In this document: in pieces, positions 8,872-17,807 of the stretch
Layout: each line of letters starts with the position of its first letter
Numbering within the stretch: position 1 is the stretch's first letter
Assembly: GCF_947498635.1 (NCBI RefSeq)
Contig: NZ_CANMKV010000038.1
Location: 1 to 42,046 of the forward strand
DNA length: 42,046 nt
Source of the DNA: an uncultured Microbulbifer sp.
GTDB lineage: Bacteria; Pseudomonadota; Gammaproteobacteria; Pseudomonadales; Cellvibrionaceae
Reading direction: 5' to 3'
Made by a program: the position numbers and the translations under genes
The notes under the pieces: model-generated
Seen by the model: the letters and a program-made list of their open reading frames with translations, nothing else
What the model was told of the DNA's origin: nothing
Databases searched by the model: none

Positions 8872-9268
8872 TTTTATGGAGTTTAAGTGATCAGTTAGCT
8901 TATGTGTGAATTCAAAAATTAACAGGGCCATGAATCACAGATGTGCCGGTGGTGGCGATTACATGTTATAGCCCTAAACCGACTCAACGAGAGATAATGG
9001 GTGAGTTCTAGCAAATATAGGTAAGCAAGGTCTACCTTTCTTTTTGATTGCTATAGGGCAGTGTAAAGGTTTTAACTCAAGTGTTGCGTCTTACCGACTA
9101 GGACACTAGTCAAATAGAACGAGGAACTGGATGACCAGATAGTCAAAGGTGAGCGGTGTAGGCGAGGCTAAGAGGGATGCCGGGCTCTAACGAGAGTTTT
9201 TTAGTTTTCAGAGGTTGGCGGCAGACAAATAAAATTCGCTAACCGCCAAGAATAATAGGGGGGAATAT
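8872..9268. other. intergenic region, no gene seen
   Basis: About 400 bases between two minus-strand genes. It contains the promoter region of the hydrolase gene at its left side. I see no convincing open frame, strong hairpin or RNA motif here. Confidence 0.35.
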
Positions 9269-9871
9269 TTAATTTAGGTTAATTCCGGCCTCCCTGGAGG
9301 CTGTATCAAAGCCGTTGGCCTGCGAGTTAGCCTGCAAATTGAGGGTATAGGTTAACAGGGTGTAATCTTTAGGGTCCGCCTTACAGATAAAACCCATAGA
9401 GCGGGCAAAAATTTGTACGCGTTTGTTATCTGCGGACTCAATGGAGTAAATCCGCTCTAAGCCCTGCTCCCTGGCACAGTCAATGAGGCGCTGTAGCATT
9501 AGCCGACCGAGCCCCAATCCCTGCCAATCATCACTGACAACAACTGCACATTCACAGGCTCTTCCATCGGCGTCCAGGGCATAGTGCGCAGTGGCCACGG
9601 CTGTTTGTGCATGATCACTGTTGCAAAGGGCAATAAAGGCTTCATGTATCTGATGGTCGTTATCGGTGAGCAACTCAATCAATTTTTGACTGGCTTTACT
9701 GCTGCCGCCAATAAATCGATCACGGCGGGTCTGTGGCGACAGGTCTTCAATCAACGCCTTTTCCAGCTGGCCATCACTGCGACATACAGGGCGTATCGAG
9801 ACCCTGCGGCCATTGTCGAGTGTTACCTGCTCAATTTTATGTTCGTTACCGACACTACTGTTGTGTGACAT
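9269..9871 (-). CDS. GNAT-family N-acetyltransferase
   Basis: A 200-residue acetyltransferase of the GNAT superfamily. The acetyl-CoA pyrophosphate-binding motif A appears as DDWQGLGLGRLMLQRLID in the second half, and the fold begins at VTLDNGRRVSIRPV. An extended frame allows a GTG start at 9937 or an ATG at 9907. I prefer the ATG at 9871 because it sits just before the conserved fold, although no strong ribosome binding site distinguishes them. The N-terminal section resembles the C-terminal acetyltransferase part of Pat/YfiQ-type proteins (RPxxxxDxxxL, DRFIGG), so a small-molecule or protein substrate is possible. It is monocistronic and divergent from the RhlE helicase gene. Confidence 0.82.
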   Translation of the reverse strand: MSHNSSVGNEHKIEQVTLDNGRRVSIRPVCRSDGQLEKALIEDLSPQTRRDRFIGGSSKASQKLIELLTDNDHQIHEAFIALCNSDHAQTAVATAHYALDADGRACECAVVVSDDWQGLGLGRLMLQRLIDCAREQGLERIYSIESADNKRVQIFARSMGFICKADPKDYTLLTYTLNLQANSQANGFDTASREAGINLN

Positions 9872-10055
9872 GGTTGTGAATATCCCGACAGCACTTGGCT
9901 GAATCATTTGTGGTTCGCAACGGGGGTTGGATATCACAAAGATAGACGCTCGCGTTGCGAACGTGGAACTATGTTACGGTCGAATCGCCCAGATCCCTAA
10001 CACATCTCACACTCTTGGAAAGAGAGAGTTTGGAACTATACAGTCAGTTTGTATG

Positions 10056-10064
10056 TGGTATAGT
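10056..10064 (+). promoter_or_regulatory. candidate extended -10 promoter element for rhlE
   Basis: TGGTATAGT fits the extended -10 pattern (TGnTATAAT-like). It would leave an untranslated leader of about 240 bases before the helicase start at 10308. The leader contains palindromic ACCGGT elements near 10099-10115. Long leaders are common for cold-shock helicases; this promoter is a guess from sequence only. Confidence 0.3.
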
Positions 10065-10307
10065 GTTCCGGCTGAATTTTCTCAGCTGCGTCATTTGTAG
10101 ACCGGTAATCCACCGGTATCCTCCCGTGAACTTTTCTTAAATTCTTCCCGGAACCTTCTACTGAATGCCGCGCGCCGATTAACCGGTGAATAGACGGCTG
10201 TGTGTATCGAGCATTTTCTGCTCTGGATGCCAACTCCGATTTTTCTATTTGCACCTCTGTGGTGCGAATGTGTTTGATTGCGCCTGGAGCGCAGTTTGAG
10301 GTTATTT

Positions 10308-11768
10308 ATGTTGTTTGAAGATCTGGGCCTCGCCCAGGAGATTGCCCGTGCGGTTTCTGAGCAGGGGTATAGCGCGCCTACGCCCATTCAGGCCCAGGCC
10401 ATCCCAGCTGTGATGCAGGGCAATGATATTATGGCTGCGGCCCAGACGGGTACCGGTAAAACGGCTGGTTTTACTCTGCCGCTGCTACATCTTCTGAGTT
10501 CCGGGGAGCGTGCGAGTAGGGGCCGGGTTCGTGCCCTGGTGCTAACCCCAACCAGAGAACTTGCTGCGCAGGTATTCGATAATGTGCAGAGTTACAGCAA
10601 ATATCTGCCCTTGCGCCACTCTGTTGTGTTTGGTGGAGTGAAGATCAACCCGCAGATGGTCCGACTACGCGGTGGTGCGGATATCCTGGTGGCGACACCG
10701 GGGCGCTTGTTGGATCTATACAATCAGGGAGCCATCCGTTTTGATCGGCTTGAGGCCCTGGTACTGGATGAGGCCGATCGCATGCTCGATATGGGCTTCA
10801 TCCACGATATCAAGAAAGTGTTGAGAGTTTTGCCGGCTAAGCGTCAGAACCTGTTGTTTTCGGCCACTTTCTCCCCGGAAATACGCCAGCTGGCAAAAGG
10901 GCTGGTGAAGAATCCGCTGGAAATTGATATCAGCCCACGCAATACAACCACGGAAACGGTGCGCCAGAAGTTACACCCTGTGGATAAGGCCCGTAAAACC
11001 AAACTGCTGAGTCGCCTGATTCGCGGAAACGACTGGCACCAAGCCCTGGTATTTAGCCGTACCAAACACGGTGCCAATCGCCTGGTGAAGCAGCTTGAGG
11101 GCGATAATATTCGCGCGGAAGCAATTCACGGCAACAAGAGTCAGAATGCACGCACCCGTGCCCTGGCCGACTTTAAAGCGGGCAAGGTACAAATTCTGGT
11201 TGCCACTGACATCGCTGCCCGTGGAATTGATATCGACCAACTGCCCCAGGTGGTTAATTTTGATCTGCCTAATGTGCCCGAAGATTATGTGCATCGCATT
11301 GGCCGTACAGGCCGGGCAGGTGCGAGCGGACAGGCAGTTTCTCTGGTTAGCGCAGATGAAATCAAGCAGTTGCGCGATATCGAGCGCTTAATTGGTAAGC
11401 CGATTCTCCGCGAAGAAATTGAGGGTTTTGAGCCAGATCATCAGTTGCCTGAATCGGGTAATCCAAAGCGCGGCGGCGGACAAAAACCGCGCGCTAATGG
11501 TCAAAAGCGCAGCGAAGGAGCGCGCGGTAACGGCGACAGTCGTGGTGGGCGCAATGGCGAGGGTAACCGTTCCGGCAATCGTGGGAATAGTCGTGGCAAT
11601 GGTGAGAGCCGGAGCAAGAGCGGCTCGCGTAACGGTGGAGACAGTCGCGGAAGCTCCGGGGCTCGCAGCAAGAGCAGCGAGAGCGGGCGCGGGAATAGCC
11701 CTTCTGGCACCGCTCCCCAGCGGGCGCCCCGTCGCCGCCCCGCAGGGGGCCGCTCTGAGAGCGCTTAA
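10308..11768 (+). CDS. rhlE: DEAD-box ATP-dependent RNA helicase, RhlE type
   Basis: A 486-residue RNA helicase of superfamily 2. All motifs are visible in order: Q motif [13 protein letters not shown], motif I AQTGTGKT, Ia PTRELAAQ, Ib TPGR, motif II DEAD, motif III SAT, V ARGIDI and [12 protein letters not shown]. The start at ATG 10308 is preceded by GAGG at good spacing. After about residue 385 the protein becomes a low-complexity tail rich in Gly, Asn, Arg and Ser (many GNGxSRG units), typical of RhlE and able to bind RNA nonspecifically. RhlE homologues act in ribosome assembly and RNA turnover, often in the cold. A strong terminator follows, so the gene is monocistronic. Confidence 0.93.
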   Translation: MLFEDLGLAQEIARAVSEQGYSAPTPIQAQAIPAVMQGNDIMAAAQTGTGKTAGFTLPLLHLLSSGERASRGRVRALVLTPTRELAAQVFDNVQSYSKYLPLRHSVVFGGVKINPQMVRLRGGADILVATPGRLLDLYNQGAIRFDRLEALVLDEADRMLDMGFIHDIKKVLRVLPAKRQNLLFSATFSPEIRQLAKGLVKNPLEIDISPRNTTTETVRQKLHPVDKARKTKLLSRLIRGNDWHQALVFSRTKHGANRLVKQLEGDNIRAEAIHGNKSQNARTRALADFKAGKVQILVATDIAARGIDIDQLPQVVNFDLPNVPEDYVHRIGRTGRAGASGQAVSLVSADEIKQLRDIERLIGKPILREEIEGFEPDHQLPESGNPKRGGGQKPRANGQKRSEGARGNGDSRGGRNGEGNRSGNRGNSRGNGESRSKSGSRNGGDSRGSSGARSKSSESGRGNSPSGTAPQRAPRRRPAGGRSESA

Positions 11769-11778
11769 CCATTAAAAT

Positions 11779-11806
11779 AAAAAAGCGGCGATAAGCCGCT
11801 TTTTTA
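11779..11806 (+). terminator. Rho-independent terminator of rhlE
   Basis: AAAAAAGCGGC / GCCGCTTTTTT form a hairpin with a 5-base loop and a T tract, 11 bases after the stop codon. The A-tract on the left makes it work in both directions. Confidence 0.9.
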
Positions 11807-11926
11807 TTTCCTGTCTATTTGTTTCTCTAAGTATCGCTTTTAAAGCGTTTTCAATCGTATTTTTACTGCTAAAGAAAAAGTTCACTCGATATTTGGTACC
11901 AGTGTTCAATTCTGTGCTTAATATTC

Positions 11927-11989
11927 TTTCCTCTTTCCTCTTTCCTCTTTCCTCTTTCCTCTTTCCTCTTTCCTCTTTCCTCTTTCCTC
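11927..11989. repeat. nine tandem copies of the 7-bp unit TTTCCTC
   Basis: Positions 11927-11989 are nine perfect head-to-tail copies of TTTCCTC, ending 78 bases before the GTG start of the large FG-GAP/PKD surface protein. A 7-base unit is not a multiple of three or of a helical turn. Gain or loss of units by slipped-strand mispairing would therefore change promoter spacing. All-pyrimidine/all-purine strands can also form triplex structures. Confidence 0.95.
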
Positions 11990-12067
11990 TCATTTTATGT
12001 CACATCTTTAAGTAATATTCGTGTTAATTTATGTTTGCTTTTAAAAGCGATTTTACAAGGAGATGTT

Positions 12068-14965
12068 GTGAAGCTTAGATTACTCGCAAAATATTTGGGA
12101 CTTTCCTCGGCTGCTTTTCTATTTACAAACACTGCAAGTGGAGAGGTTCAGTTTCAGCCGGTAGAAATTTATTCCTCGGGATCAAAGGCAGAAGCGGTCG
12201 CTATTGCCGATTTTAATAATGATGGACTTGATGATGTTGTACTAACTACATCGAGCAACTTTGATCCTGAAAATGACTTTAAATTAAAGGTATTTCTACA
12301 GGACGAATTTGGTGGTCTGGCGGGTTCTATTGATTATCCACTTACAGGTGGAGAGACAAGTCTGCCTCAATCTATTGCAGTGGGTGATCTTGATAATAAT
12401 AGTTTGATAGATGTTATTGTTGGACTTGACAGTGGCGTAACTGAGATATATCTGCAAGATCCCGTTGACGGTTTAGTATATGCGGAATCTTTGGAAAACT
12501 CCTATTCTGAGCGAGTCGCAATTGCCGACCTTAGCAATAATAGTAATAAAGGAATTCTCGGGGTTAGTTGGGAAGAGAATGGTGCTGTAATAACCCATAA
12601 AGTAGGGGGGTCACCTACCTATGTAAGTACCGCTAGCGATCTAGCTATTGAAAGTCTAGGGCAAATGGCATTGGGTGATGTTGATGGAGATGGTATAACG
12701 GATATTTCTCTAATTGCTAACGGGGCTCCCGAAAATAGCCTGGTTGTTCTATCGCCGGATGATTCTTTGAGGTTGAATGAAATTACCAGTATTGAATTAG
12801 ATGGAAATGCTGATGATATTCAAATAAAAGGGATCGCCATTGGTGACCTTAATAATGATGGGCGCAACGATATTTCCGTATCACTCGTTGGTGAGGGGCG
12901 TCTTAACCCTGGAGTCGCGGTATATTACCAGGGAGAAGATGGCTTATTGCAGCAGGCTGACATTCATAACTATGGCGGCATTCCTGGGGAACTTTTAATA
13001 AAAGATATTGATAATGATGGTTTTGCTGATTTAGTTGTCTTGCCGGTTGGTGGCGAATTCTTAAGTATTTATCAGCAGCAAGATGATGGTGCTTTGGCTC
13101 TGAGTGAACAGATCGCCATTCCAGGTGCGATGTATACCAACCCTCAGAGTATGGCTAGTGGTGATGTGAACGGGGATGGTATTGCAGATATCGTTATCGT
13201 AAATCCTTCCCAGGGATTGGTTGTACTAAAGGGTGGTTCTGGGCATATCAATCAGCCGCCCACAGCGGTTGCCGGTGAAAATCAAACGGTTGAAGGTAAT
13301 ACGGCGGTATTGCTCGATGGTACTCTGTCTTCTGATTCCGATGGCAGTATCGAGGCCTACCGCTGGACACAGATTTCCGGGACCTCCGTCATCTTAAATG
13401 ACTCTAGTGATGGCTTTGCTAGCTTTACCGCGCCTTCCGAAATTACTGGAGTGGTGCAAGAGTTAATTTTCGAGCTGGAAGTTGAGGATGATAAGGGTCT
13501 AAAGAATACTAGCAAAGTAACGATTAGTGTTGGGGTTAACTTAGATCCTGTTTTGATAGTCGATCTGATAATGTCAGCATTTACTGCCGGCCAAGAGGTT
13601 ACATTATCTGCAGGTCAGTCTTATGATCCTGATGGAACCATCGTTAGCTATCAATGGCAGCAGGTTTCTAGTGGCCCGCGTATTGAACTGAAAGAGCTTG
13701 ATGATGGCTCGGTAACATTTATTGTTCCCAAAATAGTTGCAGAGCCAGGAGTTTCCTACTCAGCACTAGTATTTACGATTGAGATTGAAGATAACGGCGG
13801 CGCAAAGGTTAAACAGAAAAGGTATTTTTTTGTTAAAGTGTTAACAGCTCCTGTGGTCGGAAGTGCTTTTCTAATAGTAGACCCAGGCGAGGAAGTCTTG
13901 CTTCAAGGTTGGGTTGGGGATAATGACGGCCATATTGTAGATTATCGCTGGCGTTCACTCTCCGATATGGATATCGAATTAACAGCCCTCGCCGATGGTA
14001 GCGCAAGCTTTTTAGCACCCCAAATTCCTGAGGGTACAGAAGTCACACTGGAATTTGAGCTTGAGGTTGAGGATAACGATGGCCTGACAGCCACGGGGGT
14101 ATTTACTGTAATTGTTAAGCGGAATATTCCCCCGTTTATTGGGATAAGTTTTCAACCATTGGCTTTACCGAATACAAATATTACTTTAGATGGTTCCCAT
14201 TCAGGTGATTCAGATGGATTTATTGTGAGTAAACAGTGGGAGCAAGTATCAGGTCCCCCCGTTGAATTGATGGATGCTAATACTTTAATTACTAATTTTA
14301 AAGCGCCAGCAGAGCCAGCCGTATTGTCATTCAAATTGAGTGTCACTGATAATAGAGGGGTGACACTTCAGTCTACTGTCAGTATAGAGGTTGCGTTAGT
14401 TTCTCCCAGAGTAATAAGTACGACTCAAGAAGTGGGGCCCGGTGAAAATATCATACTGGCTCCTGATATTTTTTGGGACGCTCCAGGTGCGCATATTGTA
14501 GATTATCGTTGGCGTTCACTCTCCGATAGGGATGTGGAATTGACAATCCATGCCGATGGTAGCGCGAGTTTTATAGCGCCACAAAATCCGGGGAGTGAAT
14601 TTACTCTGGAGTTTGAGCTGGAGGTTGAAGATAACAATGGCCAGACTGCTACGGGTGTATTTACAGTAATCGTTGAAGGAAATATTCCACCGTTTATGGT
14701 GGTTGCATATGGGGCTGTAGGCGGTGTTAAGACTAATACAATTTCGACCTTGAGCGGTGGGGCTTCAAGAGATCAAGATGGAACTATTGTGAGCCAGAAA
14801 TGGGAACAAGTATCGGGTCCATCCGTTGAGTTGATTGATGCGGACAAACTGACTGCTTATTTTATGACTCCAGCGGAGCCTGCCAGTTTATCTTTTAAAT
14901 TCAGCATAACGGATGATGATGGAGCGACGACCGACACGACTATAACCTTAGATGTTGAAGAGTAG
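12068..14965 (+). CDS. large secreted FG-GAP/VCBS-repeat and PKD-type domain protein
   Basis: A 965-residue exported protein. I start at GTG 12068, which follows ACAAGGAG at 5 bases and opens a signal peptide (cleavage near NTASG). The N-terminal half has at least six FG-GAP-type repeats, each with a calcium-binding DxDxDG-like loop: DFNNDGLDD, DLDNNSLID, DVDGDGITD, DLNNDGRND, DIDNDGFAD and DVNGDGIAD. Together they probably form a beta-propeller. From about residue 390 come five Ig/PKD-like domains marked by DSDGSI, RWTQISG and FELEVEDDKG-type strands. Two pairs are near-duplicates (RWRSLSD and KWEQVSGP repeats). Such architectures are found in surface adhesins and exported binding proteins. 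No enzyme domain is visible. The 7-bp repeat upstream suggests phase-variable expression, and a terminator follows. Confidence 0.85.
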   Translation: MKLRLLAKYLGLSSAAFLFTNTASGEVQFQPVEIYSSGSKAEAVAIADFNNDGLDDVVLTTSSNFDPENDFKLKVFLQDEFGGLAGSIDYPLTGGETSLPQSIAVGDLDNNSLIDVIVGLDSGVTEIYLQDPVDGLVYAESLENSYSERVAIADLSNNSNKGILGVSWEENGAVITHKVGGSPTYVSTASDLAIESLGQMALGDVDGDGITDISLIANGAPENSLVVLSPDDSLRLNEITSIELDGNADDIQIKGIAIGDLNNDGRNDISVSLVGEGRLNPGVAVYYQGEDGLLQQADIHNYGGIPGELLIKDIDNDGFADLVVLPVGGEFLSIYQQQDDGALALSEQIAIPGAMYTNPQSMASGDVNGDGIADIVIVNPSQGLVVLKGGSGHINQPPTAVAGENQTVEGNTAVLLDGTLSSDSDGSIEAYRWTQISGTSVILNDSSDGFASFTAPSEITGVVQELIFELEVEDDKGLKNTSKVTISVGVNLDPVLIVDLIMSAFTAGQEVTLSAGQSYDPDGTIVSYQWQQVSSGPRIELKELDDGSVTFIVPKIVAEPGVSYSALVFTIEIEDNGGAKVKQKRYFFVKVLTAPVVGSAFLIVDPGEEVLLQGWVGDNDGHIVDYRWRSLSDMDIELTALADGSASFLAPQIPEGTEVTLEFELEVEDNDGLTATGVFTVIVKRNIPPFIGISFQPLALPNTNITLDGSHSGDSDGFIVSKQWEQVSGPPVELMDANTLITNFKAPAEPAVLSFKLSVTDNRGVTLQSTVSIEVALVSPRVISTTQEVGPGENIILAPDIFWDAPGAHIVDYRWRSLSDRDVELTIHADGSASFIAPQNPGSEFTLEFELEVEDNNGQTATGVFTVIVEGNIPPFMVVAYGAVGGVKTNTISTLSGGASRDQDGTIVSQKWEQVSGPSVELIDADKLTAYFMTPAEPASLSFKFSITDDDGATTDTTITLDVEE

Positions 14966-14977
14966 ATAATAATAAAG

Positions 14978-14999
14978 GCGAGCCTCACAAGAGGCTCGC
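14978..14999. terminator. bidirectional hairpin terminator
   Basis: GCGAGCCTC (14978-14986) and GAGGCTCGC (14991-14999) form a perfect 9-bp stem with a 4-base loop followed by TTTCT. It separates the convergent surface-protein and amidohydrolase genes. Confidence 0.85.
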
Positions 15000-15005
15000 T
15001 TTCTA

Positions 15006-16307
15006 TTACTGTTGTTTATAATTGGCCATATAATTCAAAGTCAATACAGTCAAAGCCTCAGTACCTTTGCGCAAAGCACTTTCATCCACATAAAACAGCG
15101 GTGAATGGTTGCTTGGCGCTTTGCTTGGATCTTGGCCTTGTGGGGTTACGCCAAGGAAGTAGAAGAAGCCGGGTACTTCATTCGCATAGTAGGAGAAGTC
15201 CTCGGCTCCGGTTATTTTCGGGACTTCGACCACGCGCTTGTCACCCACTACAGACCTTAAAATAGGCAGAGCCTTTTCTGTTAGCTCGGCATTATTGATC
15301 GTTACAGGGTAACCCTCCAGAATTTCTACCTCGGCGTTAGCCCCAGAACTTTCGGCAATTAATTCCGCAGTGGTTTTTAAGCGTTTAAAGATCTCAGCGC
15401 GATTATCCATATCAAAATTGCGAATAGTGCCATTCAGATAAACGCTGTCTGGAATAATATTGTTGCGCACGCCACCATCGATACGGCCGTAAGAAATTAC
15501 CGCTGGCTCTTTGGTGATATCGACCTGGCGGCTGACAATCGCCTGGGTGCCCATGACCACCTGTGCAGCGGCGACGATGGGGTCAACGCCGCCCCAGGGG
15601 CGTGAGCCATGGGTCTGGCGGCCGTTGATAGTAATGCGGAACTCATCGGCAGCGGCCATGAGTGGGCCTGAGCGATAGCCGATGACACCGGAGGGTAGAG
15701 AGGAAGTCACATGCTGACCAAAGGCCACGTCCGGCTTGTACTTCTTGAAGATGCCCTCTTTGAGCATCAGTTCAGCCCCGCCTTCCTCATCATCGGGTGC
15801 GCCCTCTTCAGCGGGCTGAAAAATAAACAGTACGTTGCCGGCCAACTCATCGCGCAGGCCGGCGAGTACCTCGGCAGTGCCCATCAGCATGGCTACATGG
15901 GTATCGTGGCCACAGGCATGCATTACGCCCACGTCTTTGCTTTGGTAAGTGGCTCGCGCTTTGGAAGCGAAGGGGACATCGGTTCTTTCGGTGACCGGCA
16001 GAGCGTCCATATCCGCGCGTAAGGCAACGGTTGGTCCGGGTTTGCCACCTTTCAAAAAGCCCACTAGACCGGTATGGGCGATATCGGTTTCTACCTCAAG
16101 GCCCAATGTGCGCAAGTGCTTTTCAATGTATTTGGCGGTTTCAAATTCGCGATTGCCCAGCTCGGGATTCTGGTGCAGGTGGCGGCGCCATTCGATGACC
16201 TTGGATTCGGTATCCTGTAATAGTTGCTGTGGTCCTTGATCGGACGCAGACGCTGGGCTGGTCAGTAGGGCAGTGCTGATGGCTAGCGGTAGGAATAATT
16301 TTCTCAC
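15006..16307 (-). CDS. exported M20-family amidohydrolase (hippurate hydrolase-like)
   Basis: A 433-residue metallopeptidase-fold amidohydrolase with a signal peptide (cleavage after PASAS-type residues near 22), so it should act in the periplasm. The M20 family signatures are WRRHLHQNPEL near the N-terminus, the metal ligands in HACGHDTH, and FQPAEEG. A dimerisation domain precedes the last ligand region SNHSPLFYVDE. Relatives cleave N-acyl amino acids, hippurate or indole-acetyl conjugates; many are exported in marine gammaproteobacteria. The start has no close competitor. The gene appears monocistronic, converging on the surface-protein gene. Confidence 0.9.
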   Translation of the reverse strand: MRKLFLPLAISTALLTSPASASDQGPQQLLQDTESKVIEWRRHLHQNPELGNREFETAKYIEKHLRTLGLEVETDIAHTGLVGFLKGGKPGPTVALRADMDALPVTERTDVPFASKARATYQSKDVGVMHACGHDTHVAMLMGTAEVLAGLRDELAGNVLFIFQPAEEGAPDDEEGGAELMLKEGIFKKYKPDVAFGQHVTSSLPSGVIGYRSGPLMAAADEFRITINGRQTHGSRPWGGVDPIVAAAQVVMGTQAIVSRQVDITKEPAVISYGRIDGGVRNNIIPDSVYLNGTIRNFDMDNRAEIFKRLKTTAELIAESSGANAEVEILEGYPVTINNAELTEKALPILRSVVGDKRVVEVPKITGAEDFSYYANEVPGFFYFLGVTPQGQDPSKAPSNHSPLFYVDESALRKGTEALTVLTLNYMANYKQQ

Positions 16308-16610
16308 GGATTTCCCCTGGTTCTCATTATCGTTAGCCGATTCTAACGGGCTGGGAGAAAAGCGCCAGAGGTAATTAAGTCTGTTCCTTTTAGTAGATGC
16401 TGCTAGATTATTAGCCTTTAAAACAGACTCACGGAGTGGCTCGGTGTATATAGGTTCACTCCTATCGGCTCAGAGATAATGTAGATTCTGAAAACACTGA
16501 TTGATTGCCGATTCGAATTTTTATATTGCTTCTGAATATTGAGTTTCACGATATTGTGAATACCTTTACAATAAATTTTATTAATATTAAAGGGTGCCAG
16601 GAGAAATTTG
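16308..16610. other. intergenic region between divergent genes, no gene seen
   Basis: The left side should hold the amidohydrolase promoter. The right side becomes very AT-rich (TTTACAATAAATTTTATTAATATTAAA near 16566-16591) and probably holds the promoter of the transcript that leads into the cupin gene. Confidence 0.3.
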
Positions 16611-16676
16611 ATGAAGCGAGTGAAAAGAGGGATCTTGATAACTGTCTTTTGGGGGGCGGAATATTTTGTTCGTTAA
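16611..16676 (+). CDS. possible 21-residue leader peptide upstream of the cupin gene
   Basis: An ATG at 16611 sits 6 bases behind a strong AGGAGA ribosome binding site. It opens 21 codons with a basic start (MKRVKRG) and a hydrophobic centre, ending in TAA at 16674-16676. The stop codon lies inside the 12-bp palindrome at 16669-16680. The good ribosome binding site is the main argument; translation has no other support. It could be a regulatory leader or a chance frame. Confidence 0.3.
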   Translation: MKRVKRGILITVFWGAEYFVR

Positions 16677-16680
16677 CGAA
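16669..16680. promoter_or_regulatory. perfect 12-bp palindrome, candidate operator
   Basis: TTCGTTAACGAA is a perfect palindrome 40 bases upstream of the cupin gene start. Palindromes of this type are typical of dimeric repressor sites (TetR, LacI or MarR classes). No cognate regulator gene is adjacent. Confidence 0.4.
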
Positions 16681-16720
16681 TTTTATTTTATGTGTACCAT
16701 AAAAAAGCAGTGAGACGGCT

Positions 16721-17032
16721 ATGGAATTTGTGAGAAGTAAAGAGTTTACCGGTAAGGTTGCCTGGGAATCAAAATTAATCGCCAATATGGATGGTGTTAC
16801 AACCAAATTGCATTGGACCGATAAGCCCTATGTTTGGCATATTAATGATGGCCAGGAAGTTTTTGCCGTACTTGGTGGTTGTGTTGAGATGTTTTATAAG
16901 GTAAACGGGCAGGTGAGATCGCAGCTATTAAATACTGGTGATATTTTTTATGCATCGGAAGGCACTGAACATGTCGCTCATCCGCGAGGTGAGGCTCGGG
17001 TTCTGGTGATAGAGTGTGAGGGCAGCGTATGA
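16721..17032 (+). CDS. small cupin-domain protein
   Basis: A 103-residue single-domain cupin. The first cupin motif appears as WHINDGQEVFAVLGG at about 40-54 and the second as LLNTGDIFYASEGTEHVAH at about 68-86. Several metal-ligand positions are present (His in WHIND, Glu in QEVF, His in TEHVAH). This fold is used by small enzymes, sugar isomerases and binding proteins, so the sequence does not set the function. A GTGAGA element before the start is a weak ribosome binding site. The gene stands between an M20 amidohydrolase (divergent) and a DUF1272 protein. It may be controlled by the palindrome just upstream. Confidence 0.8.
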   Translation: MEFVRSKEFTGKVAWESKLIANMDGVTTKLHWTDKPYVWHINDGQEVFAVLGGCVEMFYKVNGQVRSQLLNTGDIFYASEGTEHVAHPRGEARVLVIECEGSV

Positions 17033-17272
17033 TAAGTCTTCCCCAGAGATGTTTAGTGATTGACTGAATACAGTAAAATCTATAGGCCGATATTTTATTT
17101 TTTCTTTGGGGCGATTGATTTCGATTTTTTATCGCTCTGCGATAAGGGCTTTTTAGCAATATTTAAGAGTTATTCAGCTTCAAGTATTTCAACTTTTAGG
17201 TGGTGGGTAGTGTTCTTCCCTAGCGTTGGCTAAGTATTGAATTTTAGGTGATTAAAGAAAGGAAAATGGTCT

Positions 17273-17581
17273 ATGTTGGCATTGAGACCCAACTGCGAGT
17301 GTTGCGATAAAGATCTCCCATCTCACTCGGTTGAAGCGATGATTTGTACTTATGAGTGCACTTTTTGCCGCACTTGTGTTGAGGAAGTTTTAAGTAATGT
17401 CTGCCCTAATTGCGGTGGTGGTTTTTGTTCTCGCCCCATTCGTCCACAAATAGCGCGGCGTCCTGGAGTGGGGCTCGAGTTTCAGCCGCCCTCGGGGCAG
17501 CGGGTACTGAGCACATTTAGCCGGGAAGAGATGCAAGAATTTGCCCAGTCGATAAAGGGAATTGTTGCCGAAGCGCGCTGA
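17273..17581 (+). CDS. DUF1272 zinc-ribbon-like protein
   Basis: A 102-residue protein of the DUF1272 family. The N-terminal half has the family pattern RPNCECCDKDLP, CTYECTFCRTCVE and VCPNCGGGF. It carries paired cysteines in CxxC arrangements that almost certainly bind zinc, followed by RPIRP. The C-terminal extension after about residue 60 is polar and not part of the domain. A GAAAGGAAAA element precedes the ATG. No biochemical role is established for this family. The gene is flanked by gaps of about 240 and 225 bases, so it is likely transcribed alone. Confidence 0.88.
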   Translation: MLALRPNCECCDKDLPSHSVEAMICTYECTFCRTCVEEVLSNVCPNCGGGFCSRPIRPQIARRPGVGLEFQPPSGQRVLSTFSREEMQEFAQSIKGIVAEAR

Positions 17582-17807
17582 CTTCCTGAATAACGTGGGA
17601 CAGAGCTCAGCCTGGTGACCAGCTGTCATCTATTGGTCAGGGGTAATGAAATGAGGGCTATCCTGGCAGTGGCCATTTTATACAAAGATAGACCACCCGG
17701 TTATTTTATGGGCCAGGCTGTCCTCAGGACGGAGTTCTGGGGCTAGCATAATTTCCTCTGACCCCTTAACTTATATCGCCTTTTTTGGGGATCTTATAGG
17801 GATAACT

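Noticed and set aside
11392..11775. Open frames on both strands over the rhlE 3' end
   Set aside because: They are by-products of the GC-rich, Gly/Arg/Ser-repeat tail of the helicase; only the helicase frame continues a known domain.
11927..11989. Possible CRISPR array
   Set aside because: The units are 7 bp and contiguous with no spacers, so it is a simple tandem repeat.
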